Below, one piece after another: positions 7,728 to 16,310 of a stretch of DNA of 35,146 nt. The stretch is from Klenkia sp. PcliD-1-E (lineage in GTDB: Bacteria; Actinomycetota; Actinomycetes; Mycobacteriales; Geodermatophilaceae). Each line of letters opens with the position of its first letter. Position 1 is the first letter of the stretch. The stretch lies in NCBI RefSeq assembly GCF_024124375.1, contig NZ_JAMXRZ010000036.1, positions 1 through 35,146 on the forward strand, read 5' to 3'. The notes below the pieces were generated by a model. It did no database searches and was not told where the DNA came from. It was given only the letters and a program-made list of their open reading frames with translations. The translations under genes and the position numbers were made by a program.

Positions 7728-9037
7728 TACTTCAGGAACCCTTCGTAGTTGCGCTGGTTGAGCTGCGTCTCGATCTGCTTCACCGTCTCCAAGCCCACTC
7801 CCACCATGATCAGCACTGCGGTCCCGCCGAACGGGAAGTTCTGGTTCTGGCCCTCCTGCGTGATCGACAGGAAGAGGTTGGGCAGCACCGCGACGAGGCC
7901 GAGGTAGATCGACCCGGGCAGGGTGATCCGGGACAGCACGTACTGCAGGTACTCGGCGGTCGGCCGGCCGGGGCGGATGCCGGGGATGAAGCCGCCGTAG
8001 CGCTTCATGTCGTCGGCCCGCTCCTCCGGGTTGAACGTGATCGACACGTAGAAGTACGTGAAGAACACGATCAGGCCGAAGTAGATCGCGATGTGCACCG
8101 GGCTGGACTGGTTGATGACGTAGGTCTCGAAGAACTGCCGGACCGAGCCGGCCGAGTCCCCCTGCAGCTGGCTGATCAGCTGCGGCAGGTACAGCAGCGA
8201 CGAGGCGAAGATGACCGGGATGACACCGGCCTGGTTCACCTTCAGCGGCAGGTAGGTCGAGGTGCCGCCGTACATCCGCCGGCCGACCATGCGCTTGGCG
8301 TACTGCACCGGGATGCGGCGTTGCGCCTGCTCGACGTAGACGACCGAGGCGATGACCACCAGGGCCAGCACGCAGACCAGCGCGAACACCAGGCCGCCGC
8401 GGGACTGCAGGATCGACCCGCCCTCGGCGGGGATGCGCGCGGCGATCGAGGTGAAGATCAGCACGGACATGCCATTGCCGATCCCCTTCTCGGTGAGCAG
8501 CTCGCCCAGCCACATGATCATGGCGGTGCCCGCGGTGAGCGCGATGACCAGGACGACGGTGGTCCAGATCGACTGCGAGGGGATGAGCTCTTGCTGGCAG
8601 TTGGGGAACAGCTGGCCGCTGCGGGCCAGCGCGATGATCCCGGTGCTCTGCAGGACCGCCAGGGCGATCGTCAGGTAGCGGGTGTACTGGGTCAGCTTCT
8701 GCTGGCCCGACTGCCCTTCCTTCTTCAGCTGCTCGAACCGCGGGATGACCACGACCAGCAGCTGCACGATGATGCTCGCCGTGATGTACGGCATGATCCC
8801 GAGCGCGAAGATCGACAGCCGCAGCAGCGCGCCGCCGGAGAACAGGTTGACCAGCGAGTAGACGTCGCGCTGGTCGGAGGCCTGCGCCTGGTCGAGACAG
8901 CTGTTGATGGCCTCGATGGAGACCCCCGGCCCGGGCACGCTGGCGCCGAGCCGGTACACGGCGATGATCGCCAGGGAGAACAACAGCTTGCGCCGGAGGT
9001 CTGGCGTCCGGAACGCCGCGGCGAACGCCTGCAGCAC
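7727..9037 (-). CDS. secY: Preprotein translocase subunit SecY
   Basis: A 436-residue SecY, the channel of the Sec translocon in the plasma membrane, with about ten hydrophobic spans. Typical segments are [20 protein letters not shown] (first span), [59 protein letters not shown] (plug-facing/cytosolic C4-C5) and [12 protein letters not shown] before the last spans. The GTG start at 9037 has GGGAGGG just upstream. It is separated from rplO by a strong terminator-like hairpin and an extended -10 candidate, so it probably has its own promoter. Confidence 0.98.
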   Translation of the reverse strand: MLQAFAAAFRTPDLRRKLLFSLAIIAVYRLGASVPGPGVSIEAINSCLDQAQASDQRDVYSLVNLFSGGALLRLSIFALGIMPYITASIIVQLLVVVIPRFEQLKKEGQSGQQKLTQYTRYLTIALAVLQSTGIIALARSGQLFPNCQQELIPSQSIWTTVVLVIALTAGTAMIMWLGELLTEKGIGNGMSVLIFTSIAARIPAEGGSILQSRGGLVFALVCVLALVVIASVVYVEQAQRRIPVQYAKRMVGRRMYGGTSTYLPLKVNQAGVIPVIFASSLLYLPQLISQLQGDSAGSVRQFFETYVINQSSPVHIAIYFGLIVFFTYFYVSITFNPEERADDMKRYGGFIPGIRPGRPTAEYLQYVLSRITLPGSIYLGLVAVLPNLFLSITQEGQNQNFPFGGTAVLIMVGVGLETVKQIETQLNQRNYEGFLK

Positions 9038-9062
9038 GTGCCCTCCCCGAGTCGGTCGTGCG

Positions 9063-9071
9063 AGGTTAACA
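9063..9071 (-). promoter_or_regulatory. Candidate extended -10 promoter for secY
   Basis: The minus strand reads TGT followed by TAACCT (TGn-TAnnnT), placed just after the rplO terminator hairpin and about 26 nt before the secY GTG. No good -35 is visible. This is consistent with an extended -10 promoter, but the evidence is motif-level only. Confidence 0.35.
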
Positions 9072-9082
9072 ACAGCAGAAGG

Positions 9083-9120
9083 CCCCCTGGTCCGCCCGGG
9101 TCACCGGGCGGACCAGGGGG
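9083..9120 (-). terminator. 17-bp hairpin with T-rich tail after rplO
   Basis: Arms 9083-9099 and 9104-9120 pair perfectly (17 bp) around a 4-nt loop. On the transcribed strand the stem is followed by a pyrimidine-rich stretch (CCTTCTGCTGTTGTT). This is the most classical intrinsic terminator in the window. It sits between L15 and SecY, which are in one spc operon in E. coli. Confidence 0.75.
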
Positions 9121-9126
9121 GCCGAC

Positions 9127-9570
9127 TCACAGCTGGGTGGTGCTGCCCCCGGCCGCGGCGATCTTCTCGGCCGCGGACGCGGAGAAGGCGTGGGCCGAGA
9201 CCTCGACCGCGACGCCCCCCAGCTCGCCGGTGCCGAGCACCTTCACGGGCTGGTTGCGACGGACGGCGCCGGCCTGGGCCAGCGTCTCCGGGTTCACCGG
9301 GCCACCGTCGGGGAACAGGGAGGCGATCTTGTCCAGGTTGACGACCTGGAAGACGACCTTGTTCCGCGGGGTGAAGCCCGACAGCTTCGGCAGTCGCATG
9401 TACAGCGGGGTCTGGCCACCCTCGAAGCGTGCGGAGACCTGCACGCGGGCGCCCGAACCCTTGGTACCGCGACCGGCGGTCTTGCCCTTGGAACCCTCAC
9501 CACGACCCACGCGGGTCTTCTTGGTGTGGGCGCCGGGGGCCGGACGCAGGTGGTGGACCTTCAGAGTCAT
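9127..9570 (-). CDS. rplO: 50S ribosomal protein L15
   Basis: A 147-residue L15, a late-assembly 23S rRNA binder. The glycine/arginine-rich N-terminal arm is present ([20 protein letters not shown], then [14 protein letters not shown]), followed by [18 protein letters not shown] and a C-terminal globular domain with ALA/SAA-rich helices. The ATG at 9570 has AGAAGGA upstream. It is 22 nt after rpmD and is followed by the strongest terminator in the locus, so the spc transcript likely ends here. Confidence 0.97.
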   Translation of the reverse strand: MTLKVHHLRPAPGAHTKKTRVGRGEGSKGKTAGRGTKGSGARVQVSARFEGGQTPLYMRLPKLSGFTPRNKVVFQVVNLDKIASLFPDGGPVNPETLAQAGAVRRNQPVKVLGTGELGGVAVEVSAHAFSASAAEKIAAAGGSTTQL

Positions 9571-9592
9571 GTCAGTGTTCCTTCTCGACCGC

Positions 9593-9775
9593 TCAGGCGA
9601 TCTCTTCGACGGAGACCAGGTGGGTCACCGTGGCGACCATCCCGCGGATCTCCGGGCGGTCCTCCTGGACGACCGTGTGGTTGATCCGCTTGAGGCCGAG
9701 CGACCGGAGGGTCTGCCGCTGGTTGGGCTTGGTGCCAATCCCGGACTTGATCTGGGTGACCTTCAGCTGCGCCAC
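9593..9775 (-). CDS. rpmD: 50S ribosomal protein L30
   Basis: A 60-residue L30 ([20 protein letters not shown], then [13 protein letters not shown] and [10 protein letters not shown]). Start chosen at GTG 9775: it gives the usual L30 length, has AGGGGG within the end of rpsE, and begins one base after the rpsE stop. The longer frame (from 9796) would add seven residues overlapping rpsE without support. It is coupled to rpsE and lies 22 nt ahead of rplO. Confidence 0.95.
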   Translation of the reverse strand: MAQLKVTQIKSGIGTKPNQRQTLRSLGLKRINHTVVQEDRPEIRGMVATVTHLVSVEEIA

Positions 9776-9776
9776 G

Positions 9777-10406
9777 TCACACCCCCTGACCGGCACGCGC
9801 CCGAAGCATGGCGGCGGGGGCGACGTCCTCCAGGGGCAGACCGCGGCGGGCCGCGATCTCCTCGGGGCGGACGAGGTCCTTCAGCGCCTGCATGGTCGCG
9901 TGGACGATGTTGATCGGGTTGGAGGACCCGAGGCTCTTGGACAGCACGTCGTGGATGCCGGCGCACTCGAGGACCGCACGCACCGGACCACCGGCGATGA
10001 CGCCGGTACCGGGGCTGGCGGGCTTGAGCAGCACGACACCGGCAGCGGCCTCGCCCTGCACCGGGTGCGGGATGGTGCTGGCGATGCGCGGCACGCGGTA
10101 GAAGTGCTTCTTGGCCTCCTCGACGCCCTTGGCGATGGCCGCGGGCACCTCCTTGGCCTTGCCGTAGCCGACGCCCACGGTGCCGTCGCCGTCGCCGACG
10201 ATCACCAGGGCGGTGAAGCTGAAGCGCCGACCACCCTTGACGACCTTGGACACGCGGTTGATGGCCACGACCCGCTCGAGGAACTGGCTCTTCTCGGCCG
10301 GGCCGCCGGGGCCGCGGCCGCCGCCGTCCCGCCGGTCACGTCGGTCGTTGCCGCCGGTGCCACCGGCACCGCCGGCGCCACCGCCGCGTCGCTGTGGTCC
10401 TGGCAT
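9777..10406 (-). CDS. rpsE: 30S ribosomal protein S5
   Basis: A 209-residue S5, which acts in decoding fidelity at the mRNA entry side. After an N-terminal Gly/Arg-rich extension of ~38 residues comes the conserved double-stranded-RNA-binding fold: [59 protein letters not shown] and [15 protein letters not shown]. The [13 protein letters not shown] loop carries no evident spectinomycin-resistance change. Mycobacterium S5 also has a charged N-terminal extension, but this one is unusually glycine-rich. It lies 46 nt after rplR. Confidence 0.97.
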   Translation of the reverse strand: MPGPQRRGGGAGGAGGTGGNDRRDRRDGGGRGPGGPAEKSQFLERVVAINRVSKVVKGGRRFSFTALVIVGDGDGTVGVGYGKAKEVPAAIAKGVEEAKKHFYRVPRIASTIPHPVQGEAAAGVVLLKPASPGTGVIAGGPVRAVLECAGIHDVLSKSLGSSNPINIVHATMQALKDLVRPEEIAARRGLPLEDVAPAAMLRARAGQGV

Positions 10407-10452
10407 CAGAAGTCCCTCTCGATCTGCGTGGTCATGAGCTGCTGGGCGCCCA

Positions 10453-10869
10453 TCAGAAGTCCAGCCCGCCCTCGCGGGCGCCGTCGGCGAGCGCCGCGAG
10501 GCGGCCGTGGTAGCGGTTGCCGCCCCGGTCGAAGACCACGGCGGTGATGCCGGCGGCCTTGGCCCGGTCGGCCACGAGCGCGCCGACCTGGCGCGCCAGC
10601 GCCGACTTGTCCCCGGCGGTGCCGCGCAGCGAGGCGTCCATGGTCGAGGCGCTGACCAGGGTGATGCCCTGGGTGTCGTCGACGACCTGCACGTGGACGT
10701 GGCGCGAGCTGCGCTTGACCACCATGCGGGGGCGCTCGGGGGTGCCGGCCACGCGCTTGCGGAGCCGGTTGTGCCGGCGGGCGCGCGACAGCCGCCGCGC
10801 GGTGCTGATGTCGGTGCCGACGGGCTTGTGCACCCGGGCCGACTTCTCGTTGGTCTTGGTGTCTGCCAT
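10453..10869 (-). CDS. rplR: 50S ribosomal protein L18
   Basis: A 138-residue L18, a 5S rRNA binder in the central protuberance. It shows [40 protein letters not shown], and the terminal [19 protein letters not shown] helix. The ATG at 10869 overlaps the rplF stop as TGATG. A GTG one codon earlier (10872) would give Met-Met; the ATG is preferred because the overlap is the usual coupling form. A basic 30-residue N-terminal arm precedes the fold, a little longer than in E. coli. Confidence 0.96.
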   Translation of the reverse strand: MADTKTNEKSARVHKPVGTDISTARRLSRARRHNRLRKRVAGTPERPRMVVKRSSRHVHVQVVDDTQGITLVSASTMDASLRGTAGDKSALARQVGALVADRAKAAGITAVVFDRGGNRYHGRLAALADGAREGGLDF

Positions 10870-11408
10870 CACTTGCCCGTCTTCCCGACCTTGCGCTTGA
10901 TGACCTCGCCCTGGTACCGGACGCCCTTGCCCTTGTAGGGGTCGGGCCGGCGCAGCTTGCGGATCTTGGCGGCGACCTCGCCGACCTGCTGCTTGTCGAT
11001 GCCGCTGACCTTGAAGCGGGTCGGGGCCTCGACGGTGAAGGTGATGCCCTCGGGCGCCTTCACCAGCACCGGGTGGCTGAAGCCGAGCGCGAACTCGAGG
11101 TCCGAGCCGCGGGCCTGCACGCGGTAGCCGACGCCGACGATCTCGAGGGTCTTGGTGTAGCCCTCGGTGACGCCGGTGATCATGTTGGCGATCAGGGTGC
11201 GGGAGAGGCCGTGCAGCGCGCGGCTCTCGCGCTCGTCGTCCGGGCGCTGCACGAGCAGCGCGCCGGAGTCGTCCTTCTCGACGAAGATCGGCGAGGCGAG
11301 GGTGTGGGCGAGGGAGCCCTTCGGGCCCTTCACGTTCACGGTGCGACCGTCGATGGCGACGTCGACGCCGCCCGGGACGGTGACGGGGAGTCGTCCGATT
11401 CGAGACAT
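10869..11408 (-). CDS. rplF: 50S ribosomal protein L6
   Basis: A 179-residue L6, which binds the sarcin-ricin region of 23S rRNA near the factor site. Two tandem L6 folds are seen: [20 protein letters not shown] with GPKGSLAHT, then [20 protein letters not shown] and the C-terminal [16 protein letters not shown] signature. The ATG at 11408 (MSRIGRLPV) is the family start; the frame extends 14 codons further without homology. It lies 13 nt after rpsH and overlaps rplR by TGATG. Confidence 0.97.
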   Translation of the reverse strand: MSRIGRLPVTVPGGVDVAIDGRTVNVKGPKGSLAHTLASPIFVEKDDSGALLVQRPDDERESRALHGLSRTLIANMITGVTEGYTKTLEIVGVGYRVQARGSDLEFALGFSHPVLVKAPEGITFTVEAPTRFKVSGIDKQQVGEVAAKIRKLRRPDPYKGKGVRYQGEVIKRKVGKTGK

Positions 11409-11421
11409 CTGGTGCGCTCCC

Positions 11422-11832
11422 TTACCAGACGTAGGCGAGGACTTCCCCACCCACGCCCTTCTTGTTCGCCTGCTTGTCGGTCAGCAGACCGGTCGAGGTG
11501 GAGATGATCGCCACCCCGAGACCGCCGAGGACCTTGGGCAGCGCGGTGGACTTGGCGTAGACCCGCAGACCGGGCTTGGAGACGCGCCGGACGCCGGCGA
11601 TGCTCCGCTCGCGGTTGGGGCCGTACTTCAGGTCGACCACCAGCTCCTTGCGGACCTGGCCGTCCTTCTCGACGTCGTTGACCTTCCAGCCGGCGATGTA
11701 GCCCTCCTGCTGGAGGATCTCGGCGATCTTGGTCTTGAGCTTCGACGACGGCATGGCCGCGGCGTCGTGGTACGCGGAGTTCGCGTTCCGCAGCCGCGTG
11801 AGCATGTCCGCGATCGGGTCGGTCATCGTCAT
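11422..11832 (-). CDS. rpsH: 30S ribosomal protein S8
   Basis: A 136-residue S8, a central-domain 16S rRNA binder; in E. coli it represses the spc operon by binding near the rplE start. It begins [20 protein letters not shown] and ends with [20 protein letters not shown] then [11 protein letters not shown], closely like the Mycobacterium S8 I recall. The ATG at 11832 is preceded by AGAGAGG at a rather long spacing. An unremarkable 99-nt gap separates it from rpsN. Confidence 0.97.
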   Translation of the reverse strand: MTMTDPIADMLTRLRNANSAYHDAAAMPSSKLKTKIAEILQQEGYIAGWKVNDVEKDGQVRKELVVDLKYGPNRERSIAGVRRVSKPGLRVYAKSTALPKVLGGLGVAIISTSTGLLTDKQANKKGVGGEVLAYVW

Positions 11833-11931
11833 GTGTCGGTCGTGCCTCTCTCACCGCGGTTCCCTCCGCGCCGTGCGGGGGCCTGTCGGTGATCGGGTGG
11901 TGCAGGGTGGTGGTGGCCTACGGGGTGCAGG

Positions 11932-12117
11932 TCACCAGGAGGACTTGGTCACGCCGGGGAGCTCGCCCGCGTGGGCCATCTCCCGGACGCAGATGCGGCA
12001 CAGCCCGAACTTGCGGAACACCGCGTGCGGGCGACCGCAGCGCTGGCACCGCGTGTAGCCGCGGACCTTGAACTTCGGGGTGCGGGCCGCCTTGTTGACG
12101 AGCGCCTTCTTGGCCAT
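11932..12117 (-). CDS. rpsN: 30S ribosomal protein S14 type Z (zinc-binding)
   Basis: A 61-residue S14 of the short, zinc-containing class (rpsZ/rpsN1). Cys24, Cys27, Cys40 and Cys43 form the zinc ribbon in [20 protein letters not shown]. It begins [20 protein letters not shown] and ends [11 protein letters not shown], normal for the class. The long zinc-free S14 paralog of many actinobacteria is not here and would be encoded elsewhere. It starts at ATG 12117, 19 nt after rplE. Confidence 0.97.
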   Translation of the reverse strand: MAKKALVNKAARTPKFKVRGYTRCQRCGRPHAVFRKFGLCRICVREMAHAGELPGVTKSSW

Positions 12118-12136
12118 GGTGTCTCCTGTTCCCGGC

Positions 12137-12721
12137 TCAGCGGGTCGTCTGGACGACGGTCTGGCCGGCGAAGGGGAAGCCCAGCAGGCTGAGCAGCTCG
12201 CGACCCTCCTCGTCGGTGGTGGCGGTGGTGACGAGCGTGATGTCCATGCCGCGCGGACGGTCGATCTTGTCCACGTCGATCTCGCGGAACATCGACTGCT
12301 CGGTCAGCCCGAACGTGTAGTTGCCGTGGCCGTCGAACTGCTTGGGGTTCAGGCCGCGGAAGTCGCGGATGCGGGGCAGGGCCAGGCTCAGCAGCCGGTC
12401 CAGGAACTCCCACATGCGGTCCCCGCGCAGGGTGACCTTGGCGCCGATCGGCATGCCCTCGCGCAGCTTGAACTGGGCGATGGACTTGCGGGCCCGCACG
12501 ACCGCGGGCTTCTGGCCGGTGATGGCGGTCAGGTCGCGGACCGCGCCGTCCATCAGCTTGGCGTCGCGGGTGGCCTCGCCGACGCCCATGTTGACCACGA
12601 TCTTGGTCAGACCGGGGATCTGCATGACGTTGGCGTAGCCGAACTCGTTCTGCAGCGCCGGCGCGATGTCCTCGCGGTAGCGGGCGAGCAGCCGGGGCAG
12701 CTCTCGGGTGGGTGCGCTCAT
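12137..12721 (-). CDS. rplE: 50S ribosomal protein L5
   Basis: A 194-residue L5, which binds 5S rRNA and forms bridge B1b. Marks are [40 protein letters not shown], and the C-terminal [20 protein letters not shown]. It is slightly longer than E. coli L5 (179) owing to an N-terminal stretch, [20 protein letters not shown]. It starts at ATG 12721, two nt after the rplX stop, so translation is coupled. Confidence 0.97.
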   Translation of the reverse strand: MSAPTRELPRLLARYREDIAPALQNEFGYANVMQIPGLTKIVVNMGVGEATRDAKLMDGAVRDLTAITGQKPAVVRARKSIAQFKLREGMPIGAKVTLRGDRMWEFLDRLLSLALPRIRDFRGLNPKQFDGHGNYTFGLTEQSMFREIDVDKIDRPRGMDITLVTTATTDEEGRELLSLLGFPFAGQTVVQTTR

Positions 12722-12723
12722 GT

Positions 12724-13059
12724 TCAGAGGTCCTTACCGGTGCGCTTCGAGACCCGGATGCTGCGTCCGTCCTCGTCCTTGCGGTAGCCGACGCGGGTCG
12801 GCTTGCCCTCGGAGTCGATGACCATCACGTTGCTCACGTGGATGGCCGCCTCCTGGGTGACGATCCCGCCCGACTGCGAGCCCCGCTGGCTGGTGCTCAC
12901 GCGGGTGTGCTTCTTGACCCGGCCGATGCCCTCGACGAGCACCTTGCCGGTCTTGGGGAAGGCGGCGATGACGCGCCCCTTCGCACCCTTGTCCTTGCCG
13001 GACAGGACGACGACCTGGTCGCCCTTCTTGACCTTCAGGGAGGGGGTCTTCTCCGCCAT
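12724..13059 (-). CDS. rplX: 50S ribosomal protein L24
   Basis: A 111-residue L24, an assembly-initiator KOW-domain protein at the exit tunnel. KOW motif: [20 protein letters not shown]; later [20 protein letters not shown] and VSKRTGKDL. Two starts are possible. ATG 13059 has GGAGG ten bases upstream. GTG 13065, two codons earlier, has it at four bases and overlaps the rplN stop as GTGA. I list the ATG; the protein differs by only two residues. Confidence 0.95.
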   Translation of the reverse strand: MAEKTPSLKVKKGDQVVVLSGKDKGAKGRVIAAFPKTGKVLVEGIGRVKKHTRVSTSQRGSQSGGIVTQEAAIHVSNVMVIDSEGKPTRVGYRKDEDGRSIRVSKRTGKDL

Positions 13060-13061
13060 GG

Positions 13062-13430
13062 TCACAACACCTCCGGGGCGAGCGAGATGATCCGCATGAA
13101 GCGCTTGTCGCGCAGCTCGCGGCCGACGGGGCCGAAGATGCGGGTGCCGCGCGGGTCACCGCTGTCGCGGATGATGACGGCGGCGTTCTCGTCGAAGCGG
13201 ATGTAGGAGCCGTCGGGACGGCGCCGCTCCTTGACGGTGCGGACGACGACGGCCTTGACCACGTCGCCCTTCTTGACCCCCGCGCCGGGGATGGCGTCCT
13301 TCACGGTGCCGACGATGACGTCGCCGATGCCCGCGTAGCGACGACCGGACCCGCCGAGGACACGGATGCACAAGATCTCCTTGGCACCGGTGTTGTCGGC
13401 GACCCGCAGTCGTGACTCCTGCTGGATCAC
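13062..13430 (-). CDS. rplN: 50S ribosomal protein L14
   Basis: A 122-residue L14, which forms intersubunit bridges B5/B8. It begins with [20 protein letters not shown] and has the conserved [19 protein letters not shown] and a terminal [14 protein letters not shown]. Start is GTG 13430 with AGGAG seven bases upstream. It is the first gene of the spc operon; the 213-nt gap before it marks the S10/spc boundary as in E. coli and holds hairpins and a weak promoter candidate. Confidence 0.97.
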   Translation of the reverse strand: MIQQESRLRVADNTGAKEILCIRVLGGSGRRYAGIGDVIVGTVKDAIPGAGVKKGDVVKAVVVRTVKERRRPDGSYIRFDENAAVIIRDSGDPRGTRIFGPVGRELRDKRFMRIISLAPEVL

Positions 13431-13505
13431 TGCGTAGCTCCTGAGGTGGTGAGGTTGACCGCCGGGCCGAGTCGGTGAAGCGGCGGTCGGGACCCACGTG
13501 CGACA

Positions 13506-13527
13506 GCCGGCGGCTCGCGCCGCCGGC
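13506..13527 (-). other. 8-bp hairpin in the rplN leader
   Basis: Arms 13506-13513 and 13520-13527 pair perfectly (GCCGGCGG with CCGCCGGC) around a 6-nt loop. It sits about 76 nt upstream of the rplN start, on the transcribed strand. It could be part of a spc-operon leader recognised by a ribosomal protein, or a terminator remnant. Confidence 0.5.
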
Positions 13528-13545
13528 CGTCAGGTCCCGGGTTGC

Positions 13546-13565
13546 GGCGCCTCCTCGGAGGCGCC
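13546..13565 (-). other. 9-bp tight hairpin near the predicted spc operon start
   Basis: Arms 13546-13554 and 13557-13565 pair perfectly; in practice this is an 8-bp stem with a 4-nt loop (CGAG on the transcribed strand). It lies right after the candidate spc promoter, so it would be at the very 5' end of the rplN mRNA. Confidence 0.5.
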
Positions 13566-13573
13566 AGTGGTCC

Positions 13574-13603
13574 AGGGTACGCGCAACGGCTCCCCCGTTT
13601 CCA
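13574..13603 (-). promoter_or_regulatory. Weak candidate promoter for spc operon
   Basis: The minus strand has TGGAAA (13598-13603) and TACCCT (13574-13579) 18 bases apart. Both are partial matches to the housekeeping consensus. It lies in the expected S10/spc boundary, but the -35 falls inside the first hairpin, so this is tentative. Confidence 0.3.
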
Positions 13604-13609
13604 CGGGGG
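13592..13609 (-). terminator. Hairpin with GNRA-type loop after rpsQ
   Basis: A perfect 7-bp stem (13592-13598 with 13603-13609) closes a 4-base loop that reads GGAA on the transcribed strand, a GNRA tetraloop. It lies about 35 nt after the rpsQ stop. It may end the S10 operon transcript or stabilise its 3' end; there is no U-tract. Confidence 0.45.
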
Positions 13610-13643
13610 CGTCGTCACACCGGACCTGGGACGTCGTGCAGGC

Positions 13644-13952
13644 CTACTTGGCCTTCTCGACCACGGTCACCAGACGCCAGCGCTTGGTGGCCGACATCGG
13701 GCGGGTCTCCATGATCTGGACGCGGTCGCCGATGCCGGCGGTGCCGTCCTCGTCGTGCGCCTTCAGCTTGCTGGTGCGGCGCAGGACCTTGCCGTACAGG
13801 CCGTGCTTCACCCGGTCCTCGACCTCGACGACGATGGTCTTGTCCATCTTGTCGGAGACGACCAGGCCCTCACGGACCTTGCGGTAGCCACGACCGGCCA
13901 GGCCGGGACCGGAGGCGACGGCCTCGTTGGTCTCGTTGGTGGTCTCGCTCAT
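13644..13952 (-). CDS. rpsQ: 30S ribosomal protein S17
   Basis: A 102-residue S17, a 5'-domain 16S rRNA binder with an OB-fold. It has [60 protein letters not shown] and a VVEKAK end. A ~20-residue acidic N-terminal arm ([10 protein letters not shown]) precedes the fold, as in other actinobacteria. The ATG at 13952 overlaps the rpmC stop as ATGA. It is the last gene of the S10 operon; 213 nt separate it from rplN. Confidence 0.97.
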   Translation of the reverse strand: MSETTNETNEAVASGPGLAGRGYRKVREGLVVSDKMDKTIVVEVEDRVKHGLYGKVLRRTSKLKAHDEDGTAGIGDRVQIMETRPMSATKRWRLVTVVEKAK

Positions 13953-14182
13953 GCCACACCCTCGTTCGGGGCGACCGACAGGCCCAGCTCGCGCTCGCGC
14001 ATGATCGTGTAGATCCGGGCGATGTCGCGGCGGACGGTCTGCAGCCGCCGGTTGTTGTCCAGCTGGCCGGTGGCCACCTGGAACCGCAGGTTGAACAGTT
14101 CTTCCCTCGACTCACGCAGACGCGTGGCGAGCTCGTCCACCGAGAGCTCACGGAGCTCCGGGGCGGTGAGGCCGGCAGCCAT
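13949..14182 (-). CDS. rpmC: 50S ribosomal protein L29
   Basis: A 77-residue L29, a two-helix protein at the tunnel exit and part of the docking site for SRP and trigger factor. It has [40 protein letters not shown] and [15 protein letters not shown]. The ATG at 14182 overlaps the rplP stop as TGATG; a GTG one codon earlier (14185) is the alternative. It overlaps rpsQ by ATGA. Compact coupling on both sides shows one translational unit rplP-rpmC-rpsQ. Confidence 0.96.
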   Translation of the reverse strand: MAAGLTAPELRELSVDELATRLRESREELFNLRFQVATGQLDNNRRLQTVRRDIARIYTIMRERELGLSVAPNEGVA

Positions 14183-14598
14183 CACACCTCTCCTTCACGG
14201 GTGATGAAGCGGCACTTCATGGGGAGCTTGTGGATGGCGCGGCGCATCGCCTCGCGGGCGATGGGCTCGTCGACACCGGACAGCTCGAACATGATGCGGC
14301 CGGGCTTCACGTTGGCGACCCACCACTCGGGCGAGCCCTTGCCCGAACCCATGCGGGTCTCGGCGGGCTTCTTGGTCAGCGGGCGGTCGGGGTAGATCGA
14401 GATCCACACCTTGCCGCCACGCCGGATGTGGCGGGTCATGGCGATACGAGCGGACTCGATCTGCCGGTTGGTGACGTACGCCGGCTCCAGGGCCTGGATG
14501 GCGTACTCGCCGAAGTTGATCGCGGTGCCGCCCTTGGCCCGGCCGGTGCGGTCGGGACGGTGCTGCTTGCGGTGCTTGACGCGACGCGGGATCAGCAT
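14182..14598 (-). CDS. rplP: 50S ribosomal protein L16
   Basis: A 138-residue L16, placed near the A-site tRNA elbow and needed for peptidyl transfer. It starts [20 protein letters not shown] and contains [40 protein letters not shown], the [14 protein letters not shown] loop and [20 protein letters not shown]. All are canonical and the length is normal. The ATG at 14598 is three nt after the rpsC stop. Confidence 0.98.
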   Translation of the reverse strand: MLIPRRVKHRKQHRPDRTGRAKGGTAINFGEYAIQALEPAYVTNRQIESARIAMTRHIRRGGKVWISIYPDRPLTKKPAETRMGSGKGSPEWWVANVKPGRIMFELSGVDEPIAREAMRRAIHKLPMKCRFITREGEV

Positions 14599-14601
14599 CG
14601 A

Positions 14602-15525
14602 TCAGCCCTCCGTGGTCTCGGCACCGGTCGCCTCGGCGGCGGTGCCCTCGGCGCCGGCGGTCTCGCCGGTGCCCTGCGCGGTGGTCTCGACCGGGGTCTC
14701 CACCGCGGTGGCGGTGGTGTCCTCGACCGGGGCCTCGGTGGTGGCGGTGGTGTCGACCGGGGTCTCGGCCGCGGCGCGACCGGCCTCGGTGCCACCGGCG
14801 GTGGTGCCGGTCGAGCCCGAGCGGCGGGGCCGCTGGGTGCGCTCCCGGCGCTGCTGGCGGGCGGCCAGGGCCTCGAGGGCCTCGCGCTCGGCGCGGGAGC
14901 CGCTCGCGTCGCCCTTGTAGATCCAGACCTTCACGCCGATGCGGCCGAACGTGGTGCGGGCCTCGTAGATGCCGTAGTCGATGTTCGCGCGCAGCGTGTG
15001 CAGCGGCACCCGGCCCTCGCGGTAGAACTCCGACCGGCTCATCTCGGTGCCGCCCAGGCGACCGGAGCACTGCACCCGGATGCCCTTGACCTGCGGGCTG
15101 CGCTGGGCCGACTGCATGGCCTTGCGCATCGCGCGGCGGAAGCTGACGCGGCTGGACAGCTGCTCGGCCACGCCCTGCGCGACGAGCTGGGCGTCGGACT
15201 CGGGGTTCTTGACCTCGAGGATGTTCAGCTGCACCTGCTTGCCGGTGAGCTTCTCCAGCTCGCCGCGGATGCGGTCGGCCTCGGCGCCGCGGCGGCCGAT
15301 GACGATGCCCGGGCGCGCGGTGTGGATGTCGACGCGGACGCGGTCACGGGTGCGCTCGATCTCCACCTTCGAGATGCCGGCACGCTCCATGCCCTTGCCC
15401 ATCAGCTTGCGGATGGCCACGTCCTCCTTGACGTAGTCCGCGTACTGCTTGTCGGCGAACCAGCGCGACTTGTAGTCGGTGGTGATCCCGAGGCGGAACC
15501 CGTGGGGGTTGACCTTCTGACCCAC
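14602..15525 (-). CDS. rpsC: 30S ribosomal protein S3 with repetitive C-terminal tail
   Basis: A 307-residue S3, a 30S head protein at the mRNA entry and helicase site. The first ~205 residues are normal: [22 protein letters not shown] domain with [38 protein letters not shown] and the [13 protein letters not shown] end. The last ~102 residues are a basic stretch followed by an Ala/Thr/Glu tail with an imperfect PV(D/E)TTAT-like repeat. The E. coli protein is 233 long. Start GTG 15525 shares one base with the rplV stop (TAGTG). Confidence 0.97.
   Translation of the reverse strand: MGQKVNPHGFRLGITTDYKSRWFADKQYADYVKEDVAIRKLMGKGMERAGISKVEIERTRDRVRVDIHTARPGIVIGRRGAEADRIRGELEKLTGKQVQLNILEVKNPESDAQLVAQGVAEQLSSRVSFRRAMRKAMQSAQRSPQVKGIRVQCSGRLGGTEMSRSEFYREGRVPLHTLRANIDYGIYEARTTFGRIGVKVWIYKGDASGSRAEREALEALAARQQRRERTQRPRRSGSTGTTAGGTEAGRAAAETPVDTTATTEAPVEDTTATAVETPVETTAQGTGETAGAEGTAAEATGAETTEG
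14680..14763 (-). repeat. Imperfect tandem repeat in the rpsC 3' tail
   Basis: The DNA repeats a GTGGTGTCGACCGGGGTCTC-like unit three times with small insertions (plus-strand reading). It encodes [20 protein letters not shown] and the following VETPVETTA. It stays in frame and adds to the disordered S3 tail. Likely grown by slippage. Confidence 0.6.
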
Positions 15526-15989
15526 TAGCGGGTCCCTCCCTTCGTGTTGGTCTTCTGCTGGGTCGCGGGGCCGGACTGGCCGGTCTCACGACGTGCCTTG
15601 CGCGACCGCGCGGCGAGCTCGGCGCTCGAGGCGACCTCGCTGACCTCGACGGTGATGTGCGAGGTGCGCTTGTTGATCCGGAACGCCCGCCCCTGGGCGC
15701 GCGGCCGGATGCGCTTGAGGGTCGGGCCCTCGTCGACGTAGGCGGCGCTGACGACCAGCGCGGCCGGGTCGAGCTGCAGGTTGTGCTCGGCGTTGGCCAC
15801 CGCGGAGGCGACGACCTTGGCCACCGGCTCGCTGGCGGTCTGCGGGGCGAAGCGCAGCAACGCCAGCGCCTCGTCGGTGGGCAGGTAGCGGATCAGGTCC
15901 ACCACCCGCCGGGCCTTCATCGGGGTGACGCGGACGAACCGGGCCGTGGCCCGGGCGACCGGTGCGTCGGTCCCCAGCTGGGAAGTCAT
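15525..15989 (-). CDS. rplV: 50S ribosomal protein L22
   Basis: A 154-residue L22, whose beta hairpin lines the exit tunnel. It has [60 protein letters not shown] and the [20 protein letters not shown] hairpin/strand, then a basic, disordered C-terminal tail. ATG 15989 is chosen because it gives the family start and has GAGGAG nine bases upstream; the frame extends further without homology. It lies 22 nt after rpsS and is coupled to rpsC through TAGTG. Confidence 0.96.
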   Translation of the reverse strand: MTSQLGTDAPVARATARFVRVTPMKARRVVDLIRYLPTDEALALLRFAPQTASEPVAKVVASAVANAEHNLQLDPAALVVSAAYVDEGPTLKRIRPRAQGRAFRINKRTSHITVEVSEVASSAELAARSRKARRETGQSGPATQQKTNTKGGTR

Positions 15990-16011
15990 CGTGATGCTCT
16001 CCTCGTCCCGC

Positions 16012-16293
16012 TCAGCCGCGCCGCGACCGACGGTCGTCCTTGACGTGCCCACGGAAGGTGCGGGTGGGCGCGAACTCGCCGAGCTTGTGCCCGACCATGG
16101 CCTCGGTCACGAAGACCGGGACGTGCTTGCGGCCGTCGTGCACGGCCAGGGTGTGGCCGAGCATGTCCGGGATGATCGTCGAGCGCCGCGACCAGGTGCG
16201 GATGACGTTCTTGGTGCCCTTCTCGTTCTGGGCGTCCACCTTGGCGAGCAGGTGGTCGTCGACGAACGGGCCCTTCTTCAGGCTCCTTGGCAT
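16012..16293 (-). CDS. rpsS: 30S ribosomal protein S19
   Basis: A 93-residue S19, bound to the 30S head with S13. It shows [40 protein letters not shown] and [20 protein letters not shown], all standard, and a basic end (DRRSRRG). The ATG at 16293 lies 17 nt after rplB. Confidence 0.98.
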   Translation of the reverse strand: MPRSLKKGPFVDDHLLAKVDAQNEKGTKNVIRTWSRRSTIIPDMLGHTLAVHDGRKHVPVFVTEAMVGHKLGEFAPTRTFRGHVKDDRRSRRG

Positions 16294-16310
16294 GGTCTTC
16301 CCCTACCTGC

